7,162 bases of DNA from Candidatus Melainabacteria bacterium (GTDB taxonomy: Bacteria > Cyanobacteriota > Vampirovibrionia > Obscuribacterales > Obscuribacteraceae): positions 1 to 7,162 of the forward strand of contig PSRH01000071.1 in NCBI GenBank assembly GCA_003175915.1, written 5' to 3'. The notes beneath the pieces are model-generated. The model was not told the DNA's origin and ran no database searches. It saw only the letters and a program-made list of their open reading frames with translations. This document shows positions 1-6,387 of the stretch, in pieces; position 1 is the first letter of the stretch; the number at the start of each line of letters is the position of its first letter. The position numbers were made by a program, and so were the translations under genes.

Positions 1-171
1 CAAAACAAGGCGGGCGCCGACACCTCGCGGCTGCCTTGCCAGATCCCGCCAAAACCCAAATGGCAGAGGTGGCATACTTATTTGAGCCTTTGCCAAAGAA
101 TTCAGGCTGCTGATCACGACTTTGCGGCCGCGTACATGCGATCGCGGCACGGCTCTATGTTACGCTTGTGA
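1..171 (+). CDS. C-terminal part of an unrecognised protein (5' end outside window)
   Basis: Frame 1 is open from the first base to a TGA at 169-171, giving 56 residues of the end of a protein whose start lies to the left. The segment has a proline/lysine/tryptophan-rich stretch (PPKPKWQRWHTY, roughly residues 25-36) followed by a likely helix ending in HGSMLRL. The motif vaguely recalls tails of mobile-element-associated proteins in alphaproteobacteria, but I cannot name a family. An open frame this short in GC-rich DNA can arise by chance; the ordered, non-shadow-like composition is the only argument for it. No other gene competes for these bases. Confidence 0.35.
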   Translation, partial: QNKAGADTSRLPCQIPPKPKWQRWHTYLSLCQRIQAADHDFAAAYMRSRHGSMLRL

Positions 172-358
172 ATGACCGCCCCCTGCATAACCTCAAGAGG
201 AGGTCGGGGACATTAGCACTCCCTCTTTGCTATCCTTCCGCGGGTGTGGGAGCGAACCCAGCAGTCAACCGCCTCACTCACCGACGGCGTGATAGCACCA
301 GCGCCTTAGCTCCGTGTAATGTTGGTCTTGCGAATCACTTAACGGGAGACAGACATTC

Positions 359-619
359 ATGTCATCAGAAGACCGTCTTAGCGATGGGGAAATCGCTTGT
401 ATCGACGCAATAAAAACTATCCTCGAAGTGATAATCTCAAACAGGCTTATAACACCTGAGAAGTTGGCGGAGGCATATCGTTTCCAGGCGAACGCCTACC
501 TTCTGAAAGACATGCCAACGGCATCGGGTGCCATGATGCTTCTGGTTCAGTTCCTTGAAAACCAGCAACGAAATGCGGCCCGAGAACTATTAAACACTTC
601 ACCCGAGGGCGAAGCTTGA
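359..619 (+). CDS. small hypothetical protein, 86 aa
   Basis: An ATG start is preceded by GGGAG at 344-348, ten bases upstream, a plausible ribosome binding site. The product is 86 residues, soluble, with no signal peptide or membrane segment. It looks mostly helical: an acidic N-terminus (MSSEDRLSDGE), a hydrophobic helix around residues 15-30 (IDAIKTILEVII), a middle containing AEAYRFQANAYLLKDMPTA, and a basic/acidic C-terminal helix (FLENQQRNAARELL). Codon use is less GC-rich than in the helicase, which fits an accessory gene. No family is recognised and no catalytic motif is visible. It stands alone: the next gene on this strand is 4 kb away, and the neighbour at 886-4464 converges on it. 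Confidence 0.62.
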   Translation: MSSEDRLSDGEIACIDAIKTILEVIISNRLITPEKLAEAYRFQANAYLLKDMPTASGAMMLLVQFLENQQRNAARELLNTSPEGEA

Positions 620-684
620 GAATGGGGGGCTCGCAACAACGGTCACTCATGTTCAATCATGCCTTCTGCAGGATCTGAAGCTAC

Positions 685-711
685 AATGTTAATGTAATTG
701 ACATTAACATT
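685..711. repeat. perfect 11-bp inverted repeat with 5-nt spacer
   Basis: The arms AATGTTAATGT (685-695) and ACATTAACATT (701-711) are exact reverse complements around the spacer AATTG. It lies in the gap between two converging genes, 66 bases past the stop of the small gene and 174 bases past the stop of the helicase. The AT-rich stem and lack of a following T run argue against a Rho-independent terminator. The symmetry is what a dimeric helix-turn-helix repressor site would look like. A TTGACA hexamer (698-703) lies inside it, but I see no matching -10 at normal spacing. A regulatory role is inferred only from symmetry. Confidence 0.6.
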
Positions 712-885
712 CAATAAAATAGGCGAGAGTTCTTTGCGCCCTACGCTTGGCCAGTTCCCCCTTGTTTGGGGTCGGCCTAAGGCCTTGTCTTTTGTTTCGG
801 CCCGCTGGCAACAGCAGCATCCACGGTCTTTTCAAAGCGCTGCACCCATCAGGCCGAAGGTCGACCGCGTCTTTGGCGTCTCTAG

Positions 886-1081
886 TTACTCTAACGGTAA
901 CCAGCCAAGATTGATGCGCTCAACTGACAGCCTGCGCGCCAGCTCGCGAAAATGTCCGACACCCGCCCAGGCACCGTGCGAGCCGATGACATAGAAATTC
1001 TGCTTGGCGCGAGAGACGGCGACATTAAGGATATTGGGTTCGCTTCCCGCCCATTTTCGGGCACGATTGGCTTGCCTTGGG
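886..1081 (-). pseudogene. helicase C-terminal fragment (motif VI)
   Basis: The last in-frame piece of the helicase, back in the frame of the N-terminal fragment. It reads ARKWAGSEPNILNVAVSRAK, the motif VI signature in which the arginine finger sits, then QNFYVIGSHGAWAGVGHFRELARRL and a short tail ending GWLPLE before the stop at 886. The ILNVAVSRAK-x-YVIG arrangement is highly characteristic of the DNA2/NAM7 C-terminal RecA domain. No further domain such as a PLD nuclease follows it, so the helicase is a stand-alone polypeptide. Confidence 0.7.
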
Positions 1082-2122
1082 CGCGCCGAGCAACAAAATG
1101 ACGGTCTCCGCCTCGCGACCCTGGAAGGTGTGGATCGTCCCGATCCGGTCTTCACACCAGCGCGGCGGGGCCTCGAAAGCGCGCAAAAGTTCACGCTCCT
1201 TTAGCAGCCGCTGTCGCATCTCACGGGCCACAATGCGGAAGGGGCTGATGATGAAGAGATCCGGGTCCGCGATGCCATGGCGCGCGAGTTCGACAAGCTG
1301 CTTGACGGTTAACTCACCCTCCTCCGGGCACCATTTCGATTGCGCCTCGCCATCGATGTCGAGCCAGCGCGAGGGGCCAAGCGCGCGGCCCACCTCGCCG
1401 GGCTTTTTGGCACCCACCGCGTGGACCATTTGGCCATCATAGGCTATGGCGTTCGAAACGCCGAACATCGGTTCCTGGCAGCGCCGGTGCACCAGGAGCG
1501 GAATGCCGACGTGGCGAAGCCCCTGATCCGATCGGAATGCTGACCGCAAGCGCGAAGCGCGGTCGGCGAGGGTCTGCGCTGAGGACACCGGTGCCGCCCA
1601 AAGCGCGCGGTTGACCTTGAAAAACGAGCAGATTTCGACGTTGAGGCGCTCGGGCAGCGAAACCACTGGAGGGATCTGCATCGGATCGCCAACCACGATG
1701 GTGCCTTTTGCCCGCATGATCGCGCCGACGGCCGCCTGTGGCAGGGCCTGCCCTGCCTCGTCGATCAGCAGCCAGCCGAGGCTTTCTGGCGGCAGGTCGC
1801 CCAGCATGCGGTTTACGGAAGCGAAGGTCGTCGAAACCACCGGAACGACGAGAAACAGCGTCGACCAGAGATCGCCGAGAAGCGCCTTCTTGTCGGCGTC
1901 CTGGAGCGCGCCTGCGGTGAATGCGCTCATCAGAACGCTGAGGTTATGCAGGACCTTCTGCGCCGCTGAGTCGACAAAGGCCTTGTGCAGAGCAAGTGAG
2001 GCCTCGAACAAGTCTTCACGCTTTCTGTGCAGGCTGTCGGGCAGCCAAGGCACCGTAATCTGGATCGCATCATGGGGCCTGGCAAAAAGCTGGCGTCGAG
2101 AACGCGATCGCCAAGCCTGCAC
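1025..2122 (-). CDS. helicase middle fragment (motifs II-V), out of frame with both neighbours
   Basis: This frame carries the second part of the helicase. The genuine homologous stretch begins around FARPHDAIQITVPW (about 2088) and continues through LALHKAFVDSA, DEAGQ (motif II), GDPMQIPPVV (motif III), the LLVHRRCQEPMF segment and IHTFQGREAE (motif V) to LLLGAP (about 1080). The GTG at 2122 that could open it lies inside the upstream frame, has no ribosome binding site, and gives a basic non-homologous leader, so it is not a real start. The final residues (SQSCPKMGGKRTQYP) are shifted and stop at 1025. Best read as a segment of the 886-4464 gene. Confidence 0.6.
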   Translation of the reverse strand: MQAWRSRSRRQLFARPHDAIQITVPWLPDSLHRKREDLFEASLALHKAFVDSAAQKVLHNLSVLMSAFTAGALQDADKKALLGDLWSTLFLVVPVVSTTFASVNRMLGDLPPESLGWLLIDEAGQALPQAAVGAIMRAKGTIVVGDPMQIPPVVSLPERLNVEICSFFKVNRALWAAPVSSAQTLADRASRLRSAFRSDQGLRHVGIPLLVHRRCQEPMFGVSNAIAYDGQMVHAVGAKKPGEVGRALGPSRWLDIDGEAQSKWCPEEGELTVKQLVELARHGIADPDLFIISPFRIVAREMRQRLLKERELLRAFEAPPRWCEDRIGTIHTFQGREAETVILLLGAPKASQSCPKMGGKRTQYP

Positions 2123-4464
2123 CTAATTTTCACCACCGCCTCGCGACGGGCTTGCAGGGCGGCGCGCTCCTTTCCTAACCTGTCATCGAGGGTTCGCAGC
2201 CTCTCGGCGGCATCCCGAAGCTCGGCGGCGGCGTCATTGAGGGCGCGCTCCGCCGCTTCAAGATCGCGCTGCGCCGAATGCACGGCGGTGGCGAGGCGCT
2301 CGTCTTCGGTTCGCCAGACGTGCCAGGCGCTGGTTCCGAATAAGCGCGAGAAAAACCCAGGCTTGCCGAGGCGGTGTTTTGCCCGGAAATCGGCACGCCG
2401 TTGCAACGCTGCTTCGAAGGCCTTCTCCTCGGTAAGCCGCCGGCGATGAGTTTCCGACAATGCTTCCACGGCCGCCACGGCCGGAGCCTGCTGGGCCTCA
2501 AGCAGCCGTAATTGGCGTTCGGCCTCCGGCAAGCGTAGGCATTCCTGCCGCGCCAACTCCAGGGCCTGCAGTTCAGCTTCGATCTCAGCCTTCAGCGCGA
2601 GGAAACGTCGGCGGGCCTTGGCCCAGGCCGCGTTGGCCGCCGATGCGCTTTCCGGGGGCTTCTCATCCAGGATGACCTGCGGGGTCTTGCGTTCTATGAT
2701 GCGACCGCCGTCGTCCTTGATCTCGATGACAACGGAATCGCCCTTGGCTGCCTTGAGATAGATACGAAAACCGTTCTCGTGCCACCAAAAGCTCTGCTGA
2801 AAAAGGAAGCGGTTCTTCGCGTTGCCGAGCGCTGCTGCGATCAGACCCCAGGTCTCAATTTCGTTTTCCGGCGTCTCGGCCTCGTCTTCGGAAGCGCCAA
2901 ATCGCCTTGGATTGGCGACGATGTCACTGATCGAAGGAAAATAGCCAAAATCCCTTCCGCAGGCTTTCTTGACCGGCAACTCAAGGCTGACGTTTTCGAC
3001 GGCTTTGTTGTTGCTTGAGGCGACAAGGATTTCATGTCCGCGCAGCGAGGCGTTGAGTCGGTAGAAATGAAAGAAGGCGTTTTCGCCGACCGCCATCCGC
3101 TGACCAGTGGTCGAAAAGGCGGCATTTGGATCGTCGAAACGCGCCATGACCGCGGCGCGGTCGAGCACGCAGGCTGCGACAAGATCGCGAAGTAGGGTAG
3201 TCTTGCCGGTGCCGGGCGGGCCGTTGACGGCGATGATGCCGGGAACTCCGCCAAGCTCAGTGCGCGCCGCGTTGACGGCTGCTTGCTGTAAGAGAACCAG
3301 CGGATGACCGCCGGACAACGGCCAGCGTACGGATGGAATGACGCGCGGCGTAACAAAGGGCTCGACCGACTGGCTTGGCGGGAAGATGTTTTGCGCGTTG
3401 GCGGCCTTCTCGATACCGAGATAGCGGCGTAGTCCCGCTCCGCAGCGTTTGGCTTCTACGAGTGACGCGGCGCTGGCGAGATCGGTGAGGAAGAAGGAAT
3501 TGAGCAGCGAGGCCTCAGGCGGGCTCTTGGACCTGTAGTAGTGATAGATCCGCAGCGCAAAGCTCGGTGGCTCGACAAGATGCGCCGGCAGATGAAACTG
3601 CTTCACGAGCCACGCATAGGCTCTATGAATGGTGGCGAGGTCGAGTGGGATGGGCCGACCGTCATCATCGAAGCGCCGCACGATCTTCTCTAGCCTGTCC
3701 TGGATGATGCGTTCGATCTTACTCCAGGCTCCGAGGCTTTGCAGCTTGAGTTGCAGGGCCATGGGTAAGGCCCAGGCGAAGCTCGAAACGGCGATGGCGT
3801 CGCTTTCAAGCACGTTGCCATCTCGGTCGACGAGGATGGCGGCGATCACTGCCTTCTCGCGTTCACGCCGGCTGCGCTCTTCGTCCTCGCCGAAAGCCTT
3901 GATGAGTTCGTCCGTGGCACAGTCCATGGGGATGGCGCCGAGCATGACCTGATAATAGAGTTGCTTGTTGCGCCGCGAGAGCTCGCGCGGCTTCCAGGGA
4001 ACGGCTCCGCCTGTCAGATCGGCGACGCAATGCCGATCGGCGGCCAGGTCTTCGGGCTTGCGATAGGTCTGAGGCGACAGGGCTTCGAGCGCAGTCCATG
4101 CCGCAAGGATGCCTAACGATTCGTCAGGGCCGGTTGGAAGTCTGAAAGAGGGCAAGGGGCCGAGGTCCTCGATGGGCGGATCGGGAACAGGCGTGCTGCC
4201 GTGGGAGGCATTGCTGTTTATGTTTGGGACGGGTGCTTCGAGATGAAGCTCCTGCTGAATGGGACCATTGCGGAAGGGAAGAGAGCAGCTCATCCGGTCC
4301 AGCGCTTGCTGGACCTTGCGTTCCAGCTCTTTGGCTTTTGGGGTGTTTCGAAACGTCAATTCTGCCGCGAGAGATTTCAGCGCAACCGCGTCAGAGAGCC
4401 TCGCTTCGTATATCGCATTGAGGTCGAAAATCGTGCTTCTTAAGAATGGACGGTTAGCCGGCAT
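1930..4464 (-). CDS. helicase N-terminal fragment as read, 844 aa (Walker A, coiled coil)
   Basis: The first reading frame of the broken helicase. The ATG at 4464 is supported by GGGGGA at 4476-4471, six bases upstream, and by an in-frame TAG at 4497-4495 that closes the frame above it. Residues 1-790 or so are genuine helicase sequence: the N-terminal region, Q-like motif, Walker A, motif Ia and most of the coiled-coil insertion. The last ~52 residues are out-of-frame sequence (Arg/Cys/Ser-rich, ending SCITSAF), which places the frameshift. Without motif II and the second RecA domain the product could bind but not productively hydrolyse ATP. It would probably be non-functional or dominant negative if made. 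Confidence 0.75.
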   Translation of the reverse strand: MPANRPFLRSTIFDLNAIYEARLSDAVALKSLAAELTFRNTPKAKELERKVQQALDRMSCSLPFRNGPIQQELHLEAPVPNINSNASHGSTPVPDPPIEDLGPLPSFRLPTGPDESLGILAAWTALEALSPQTYRKPEDLAADRHCVADLTGGAVPWKPRELSRRNKQLYYQVMLGAIPMDCATDELIKAFGEDEERSRREREKAVIAAILVDRDGNVLESDAIAVSSFAWALPMALQLKLQSLGAWSKIERIIQDRLEKIVRRFDDDGRPIPLDLATIHRAYAWLVKQFHLPAHLVEPPSFALRIYHYYRSKSPPEASLLNSFFLTDLASAASLVEAKRCGAGLRRYLGIEKAANAQNIFPPSQSVEPFVTPRVIPSVRWPLSGGHPLVLLQQAAVNAARTELGGVPGIIAVNGPPGTGKTTLLRDLVAACVLDRAAVMARFDDPNAAFSTTGQRMAVGENAFFHFYRLNASLRGHEILVASSNNKAVENVSLELPVKKACGRDFGYFPSISDIVANPRRFGASEDEAETPENEIETWGLIAAALGNAKNRFLFQQSFWWHENGFRIYLKAAKGDSVVIEIKDDGGRIIERKTPQVILDEKPPESASAANAAWAKARRRFLALKAEIEAELQALELARQECLRLPEAERQLRLLEAQQAPAVAAVEALSETHRRRLTEEKAFEAALQRRADFRAKHRLGKPGFFSRLFGTSAWHVWRTEDERLATAVHSAQRDLEAAERALNDAAAELRDAAERLRTLDDRLGKERAALQARREAVVKIRCRLGDRVLDASFLPGPMMRSRLRCLGCPTACTESVKTCSRPHLLCTRPLSTQRRRRSCITSAF

Positions 4465-4470
4465 CGCATA

Positions 4471-4476
4471 TCCCCC
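4471..4476 (-). promoter_or_regulatory. ribosome binding site of the helicase gene
   Basis: GGGGGA on the minus strand, six bases before the ATG at 4464. Together with the in-frame TAG at 4497-4495 it fixes the start. A second ATG at 4469, five bases upstream, is out of frame and too close to the site to compete well. Confidence 0.5.
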
Positions 4477-4627
4477 GACTATGAAAAATGCGGCCTAAAC
4501 TCGGAAGAACACCACTTCTTGTCAAGAGGCTGCTTCGCCTTGCGCGCGTAGTCCTGAAACGACTTGCAACAGAAAGTTGTTGAGAAGTGTTGGGCAGCAC
4601 TGATCAAGGCGCAGATGGACGGTTAGA

Positions 4628-4653
4628 TTGCCGTCGCGTGCTCAAGGCGGCAA
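4628..4653. repeat. inverted repeat TTGCCG-N14-CGGCAA in the divergent intergenic region
   Basis: Six-base arms TTGCCG (4628-4633) and CGGCAA (4648-4653) are exact reverse complements around a 14-base spacer. They lie in the 256-base gap between the two divergent genes, 67 bases upstream of the ATG at 4721. The spacing of about two helical turns between half-site centres suits a dimeric regulator. A match this short can occur by chance. No convincing -35/-10 pair was found on either strand of this gap. Confidence 0.25.
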
Positions 4654-4720
4654 CAAGATCCGACGATATTTTGAATAGCGATTCCGCGGCTCGTTCTTCG
4701 CCAGAGGAAGGGATTTTTCG

Positions 4721-5437
4721 ATGCATAGCCGCTTGGCGATAATGATTTATGCTCTCGCGTTTGGCGTTCTGAGTTTGAGATTTCCAGTGACTGCAATTGG
4801 TGCCGAAATCTTCGTAAGCGGAAGCGCTGTTCACATCGTTGGGCTGATAGAGACCGGAGACGACGAACGGTTTCGAACTGCGGTGAGTAGAGCAATCCAA
4901 GAGCATCCGGGCGAGCCAGTCCAAAGCCTACGTATTTACTCGTCTGGAGGTAATCTCGACGCTGCTTTGAAGATCGGGGATCAGGTCTACGCACTTCAAC
5001 TCGAAACCTGGGCTCCTGAAAAATTCCCTAATGGGCGCTGGAAGTGCGAGATAGTCAAAACAGTGATAAGCTTCGACCCCAAGACCCAGGGCGGCGACTC
5101 ACGTTGCGTGTGTGCAAGCGCGTGCTTTTTCATTTGGGCGGCCGGGGCAGTGCGGGAAGGTGAGATTTTAGGCGTTCACAGGCCTTCGTTCAACGCTAAT
5201 GAATTTGCCAGTCTGTCGCCGAGTGATGCTCGGCTGCGATATGATGCTTTGCTGAAGAATACGAAGGCATCTCTGCAAAAATGGGGCATCCCGGAAGATA
5301 TAGTTGATGCAGTTTTCTCTATAAACTCGGCTAGTATTTCATTTCTTAATCAGAGTGAGAACGTTTGCACCGTACTCCAGCCTTCGATGAACAAATTGTT
5401 GCGAAGTGCGGCGACGTGCTATCCAGAGAACAGTTAA
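4721..5437 (+). CDS. exported ClpP/crotonase-fold protein (COG3904-like), probably 5' part of a frameshifted gene
   Basis: ATG with a strong ribosome binding site, GAGGAAGGG at 4704-4712, eight bases upstream. Residues 1-28 form a signal peptide: Arg near the start, hydrophobic IMIYALAFGVL, probable cleavage after AIGA. The mature part has the layout of periplasmic ClpP-like proteins: GLIETGDDERF, a glycine-rich oxyanion segment YSSGGNLDAALKIG (~73-86), a nucleophile segment CVCASACFFIWAAG with Ser133, and GVHRP with His153. The product is probably a periplasmic serine hydrolase or hydrolase-like protein; the substrate is unknown. The last ~23 residues (from about V215) look unlike the family. 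The overlapping frame from 5365 carries the expected continuation, so the native gene probably runs to 6177 (about 485 aa). The gene is less GC-rich than the helicase and is transcribed away from it. Confidence 0.8.
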   Translation: MHSRLAIMIYALAFGVLSLRFPVTAIGAEIFVSGSAVHIVGLIETGDDERFRTAVSRAIQEHPGEPVQSLRIYSSGGNLDAALKIGDQVYALQLETWAPEKFPNGRWKCEIVKTVISFDPKTQGGDSRCVCASACFFIWAAGAVREGEILGVHRPSFNANEFASLSPSDARLRYDALLKNTKASLQKWGIPEDIVDAVFSINSASISFLNQSENVCTVLQPSMNKLLRSAATCYPENS

Positions 5438-6177
5438 CAACTCAATATTTAGAACTTTGGAGAAATAAGAGGTCTCTGGACGATAAAAACAATTACTATG
5501 GAAAGCCCAAGTGGAATTGGGAAGAGCAGGAACGGCGCGCTGACGTGTGGGGCAAACAATGGGATTGCCAAATTGAGGCTGCACGGAGGATTCGGATACA
5601 AACGAACATGGCGTATTTCAGCGCAAATCAACCCTCGAGCGCAAATCGAACCTCGGTTGCTCAATCCCCCAGCGCGGGTAGTCCTGGGAAAACCGCATCT
5701 CATCGATCTGAAGCGGAGGCTGTCTTATTGAAAGTATTGCGGGCAGCGCAGCTCGACACCGCGATGCTGGCGAACTCTCCGGAAAGCTACGAAGAAGAAT
5801 TCGGCCATATGGATGCGATATGGACCGACAGTGGAATTTTGGGTTGGCTTCGGGTCATTAGTGAGGCCTGGGCAAAAAGCCCAGAAGAGGTTGCTGACTG
5901 GGTTGATGAGGGCGTGACTAGCGGCTGCAACAAACAATCTGGACAGTACTCAAAAAAGATCGTGAAAACGCCAACTATGCTTCGCCTCACTACTTTCTGC
6001 GCCCTTACAGATGGCACACGGGATGAGAATTATTACATTGTTGTCCCACGATCTAGCGGTGGTTATTACTTGTTTGCTACCATGCCAACAAATGATCCAA
6101 GTACCTTCCAGCGATCAGGGCTCGCCGATGAGAAAATAGCGGGTGCCGTAGGTATAATAGCCGATGCCCACAAATAG
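5365..6177 (+). CDS. C-terminal continuation of the exported ClpP-fold protein, in a shifted frame
   Basis: The frame opens at a TTG inside the preceding gene (73-base overlap) with no clear ribosome binding site, and it has no signal peptide. Its first residues, HRTPAFDEQIVAKCG, are what COG3904-like exported proteins tend to carry after the catalytic domain. A KCG...WDC spacing with a helical charged stretch (15-75) recalls the cysteine-paired LprI-like tails of such proteins. Then comes a Ser/Ala/Pro linker (~86-115) with a tandem duplication, and a C-terminal domain (~115-270) that I do not recognise, rich in aromatic residues (ENYYIVVPRSSGGYYLFATMP). There are four cysteines in all (15, 68, 188, 212), consistent with two disulfides in the periplasm. 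One added base in the T run at 5364-5366 joins it to the upstream frame. Otherwise it is a small cytoplasmic gene, which is less likely. Confidence 0.65.
   Translation: MHRTPAFDEQIVAKCGDVLSREQLTTQYLELWRNKRSLDDKNNYYGKPKWNWEEQERRADVWGKQWDCQIEAARRIRIQTNMAYFSANQPSSANRTSVAQSPSAGSPGKTASHRSEAEAVLLKVLRAAQLDTAMLANSPESYEEEFGHMDAIWTDSGILGWLRVISEAWAKSPEEVADWVDEGVTSGCNKQSGQYSKKIVKTPTMLRLTTFCALTDGTRDENYYIVVPRSSGGYYLFATMPTNDPSTFQRSGLADEKIAGAVGIIADAHK
5620..5655 (+). repeat. tandem 18-bp duplication in a linker
   Basis: Two adjacent 18-base units, 5620-5637 and 5638-5655, start with AGCGCAAATC and end with CTCG. They match at 16 of 18 bases and are in phase with the reading frame. They encode SANQPS and SANRTS in the flexible Ser-rich linker. 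This looks like a small in-frame slippage duplication followed by two substitutions. Confidence 0.7.
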
Positions 6178-6313
6178 TTGAACATGTCAAGTCTGCTCGC
6201 GCTAGATGTCAGCCTTAGTGTATCTCTTTGCTCCGGAATCCAACCGGGGTGCGCCGCAAGCAGCTTCTCAGATTTAAGATACTCTCGGAGATCCGCACTC
6301 ATTCGCAAGCGTT

Positions 6314-6347
6314 AGCCGAACAGCGAAAAACCCGCAATCGTTCGGCT
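6314..6347. repeat. 8-bp inverted repeat, 18-nt spacer
   Basis: AGCCGAAC (6314-6321) and GTTCGGCT (6340-6347) are exact reverse complements. They sit in the 210-base gap between the exported-protein gene and the nuclease remnant, a stretch in which I see no gene. There is no T run after it on either strand, so it is not a clear Rho-independent terminator. It could be a recombinase arm or core site of the adjacent integrase, or chance. Confidence 0.35.
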
Positions 6348-6387
6348 CGGCCGACCAACAATTCATCATCCAGTATGTGTCACTCCA

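Larger units (their letters stand above)
886..4464 (-). pseudogene. large SF1 (DNA2/NAM7/Upf1-like) helicase, broken by two compensating frameshifts
   Basis: When repaired this is one protein of about 1192 residues. In order it has: an uncharacterised N-terminal region (1-380); a Q-motif-like LLQQAAVN (~391-398); Walker A GPPGTGKTT (~415-423); motif Ia VASSNNKAVENV (~481-492); a long charged, alanine-rich coiled coil (~612-780); motif II LIDEAGQA (DEAGQ at 1762-1748); motif III GDPMQ (1690-1676); motif IV around PLLVHRRCQEP; motif V GTIHTFQGRE; and motif VI VAVSRAK near the C-terminus. This is the full set for an ATP-dependent nucleic-acid translocase/helicase of the COG1112 kind. One base is missing near 2084-2094, and one extra (or two missing) lies near 1059-1081; the first and third parts share a frame. 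Such helicases act on DNA or RNA, and the substrate cannot be read here. It could be functional if the shifts are sequencing errors. Confidence 0.88.

Noticed and set aside
168..413. Open frame of 81 codons from GTG
   Set aside because: No ribosome binding site, Arg/Ser/Pro-rich shadow-like composition, and it overlaps the better-supported small gene at 359.
689..707. CtrA site (TTAA-N7-TTAA) in the palindrome
   Set aside because: The two TTAA blocks are 11 bases apart, not 7.
685..711. The palindrome as a Rho-independent terminator of the small gene
   Set aside because: The stem is AT-rich and the following bases (CAATAAAAT) give no U run on the plus strand; the minus-strand side has none either.
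698..726. Promoter with -35 TTGACA
   Set aside because: At 16-18 bases spacing there is only TAGGCG-like sequence, and the nearest TAAAAT is just 11 bases away. No gene follows on that strand.
1611..2126. Long plus-strand open frames across the helicase region, including 1077-1442 and 2027-2449
   Set aside because: They are Arg/Ser/Ala-rich antisense shadows produced by GC-rich codons; the minus strand holds all helicase motifs.
4604..4994. Two minus-strand open frames upstream of the exported protein
   Set aside because: Antisense to a gene with a clear signal peptide and family motifs; no starts with binding sites and no recognisable protein.
5364..5366. Programmed ribosomal frameshifting at the exported-protein overlap
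   Set aside because: No heptamer slippery sequence of the usual X-XXY-YYZ form or convincing downstream structure; a simple one-base loss explains it.
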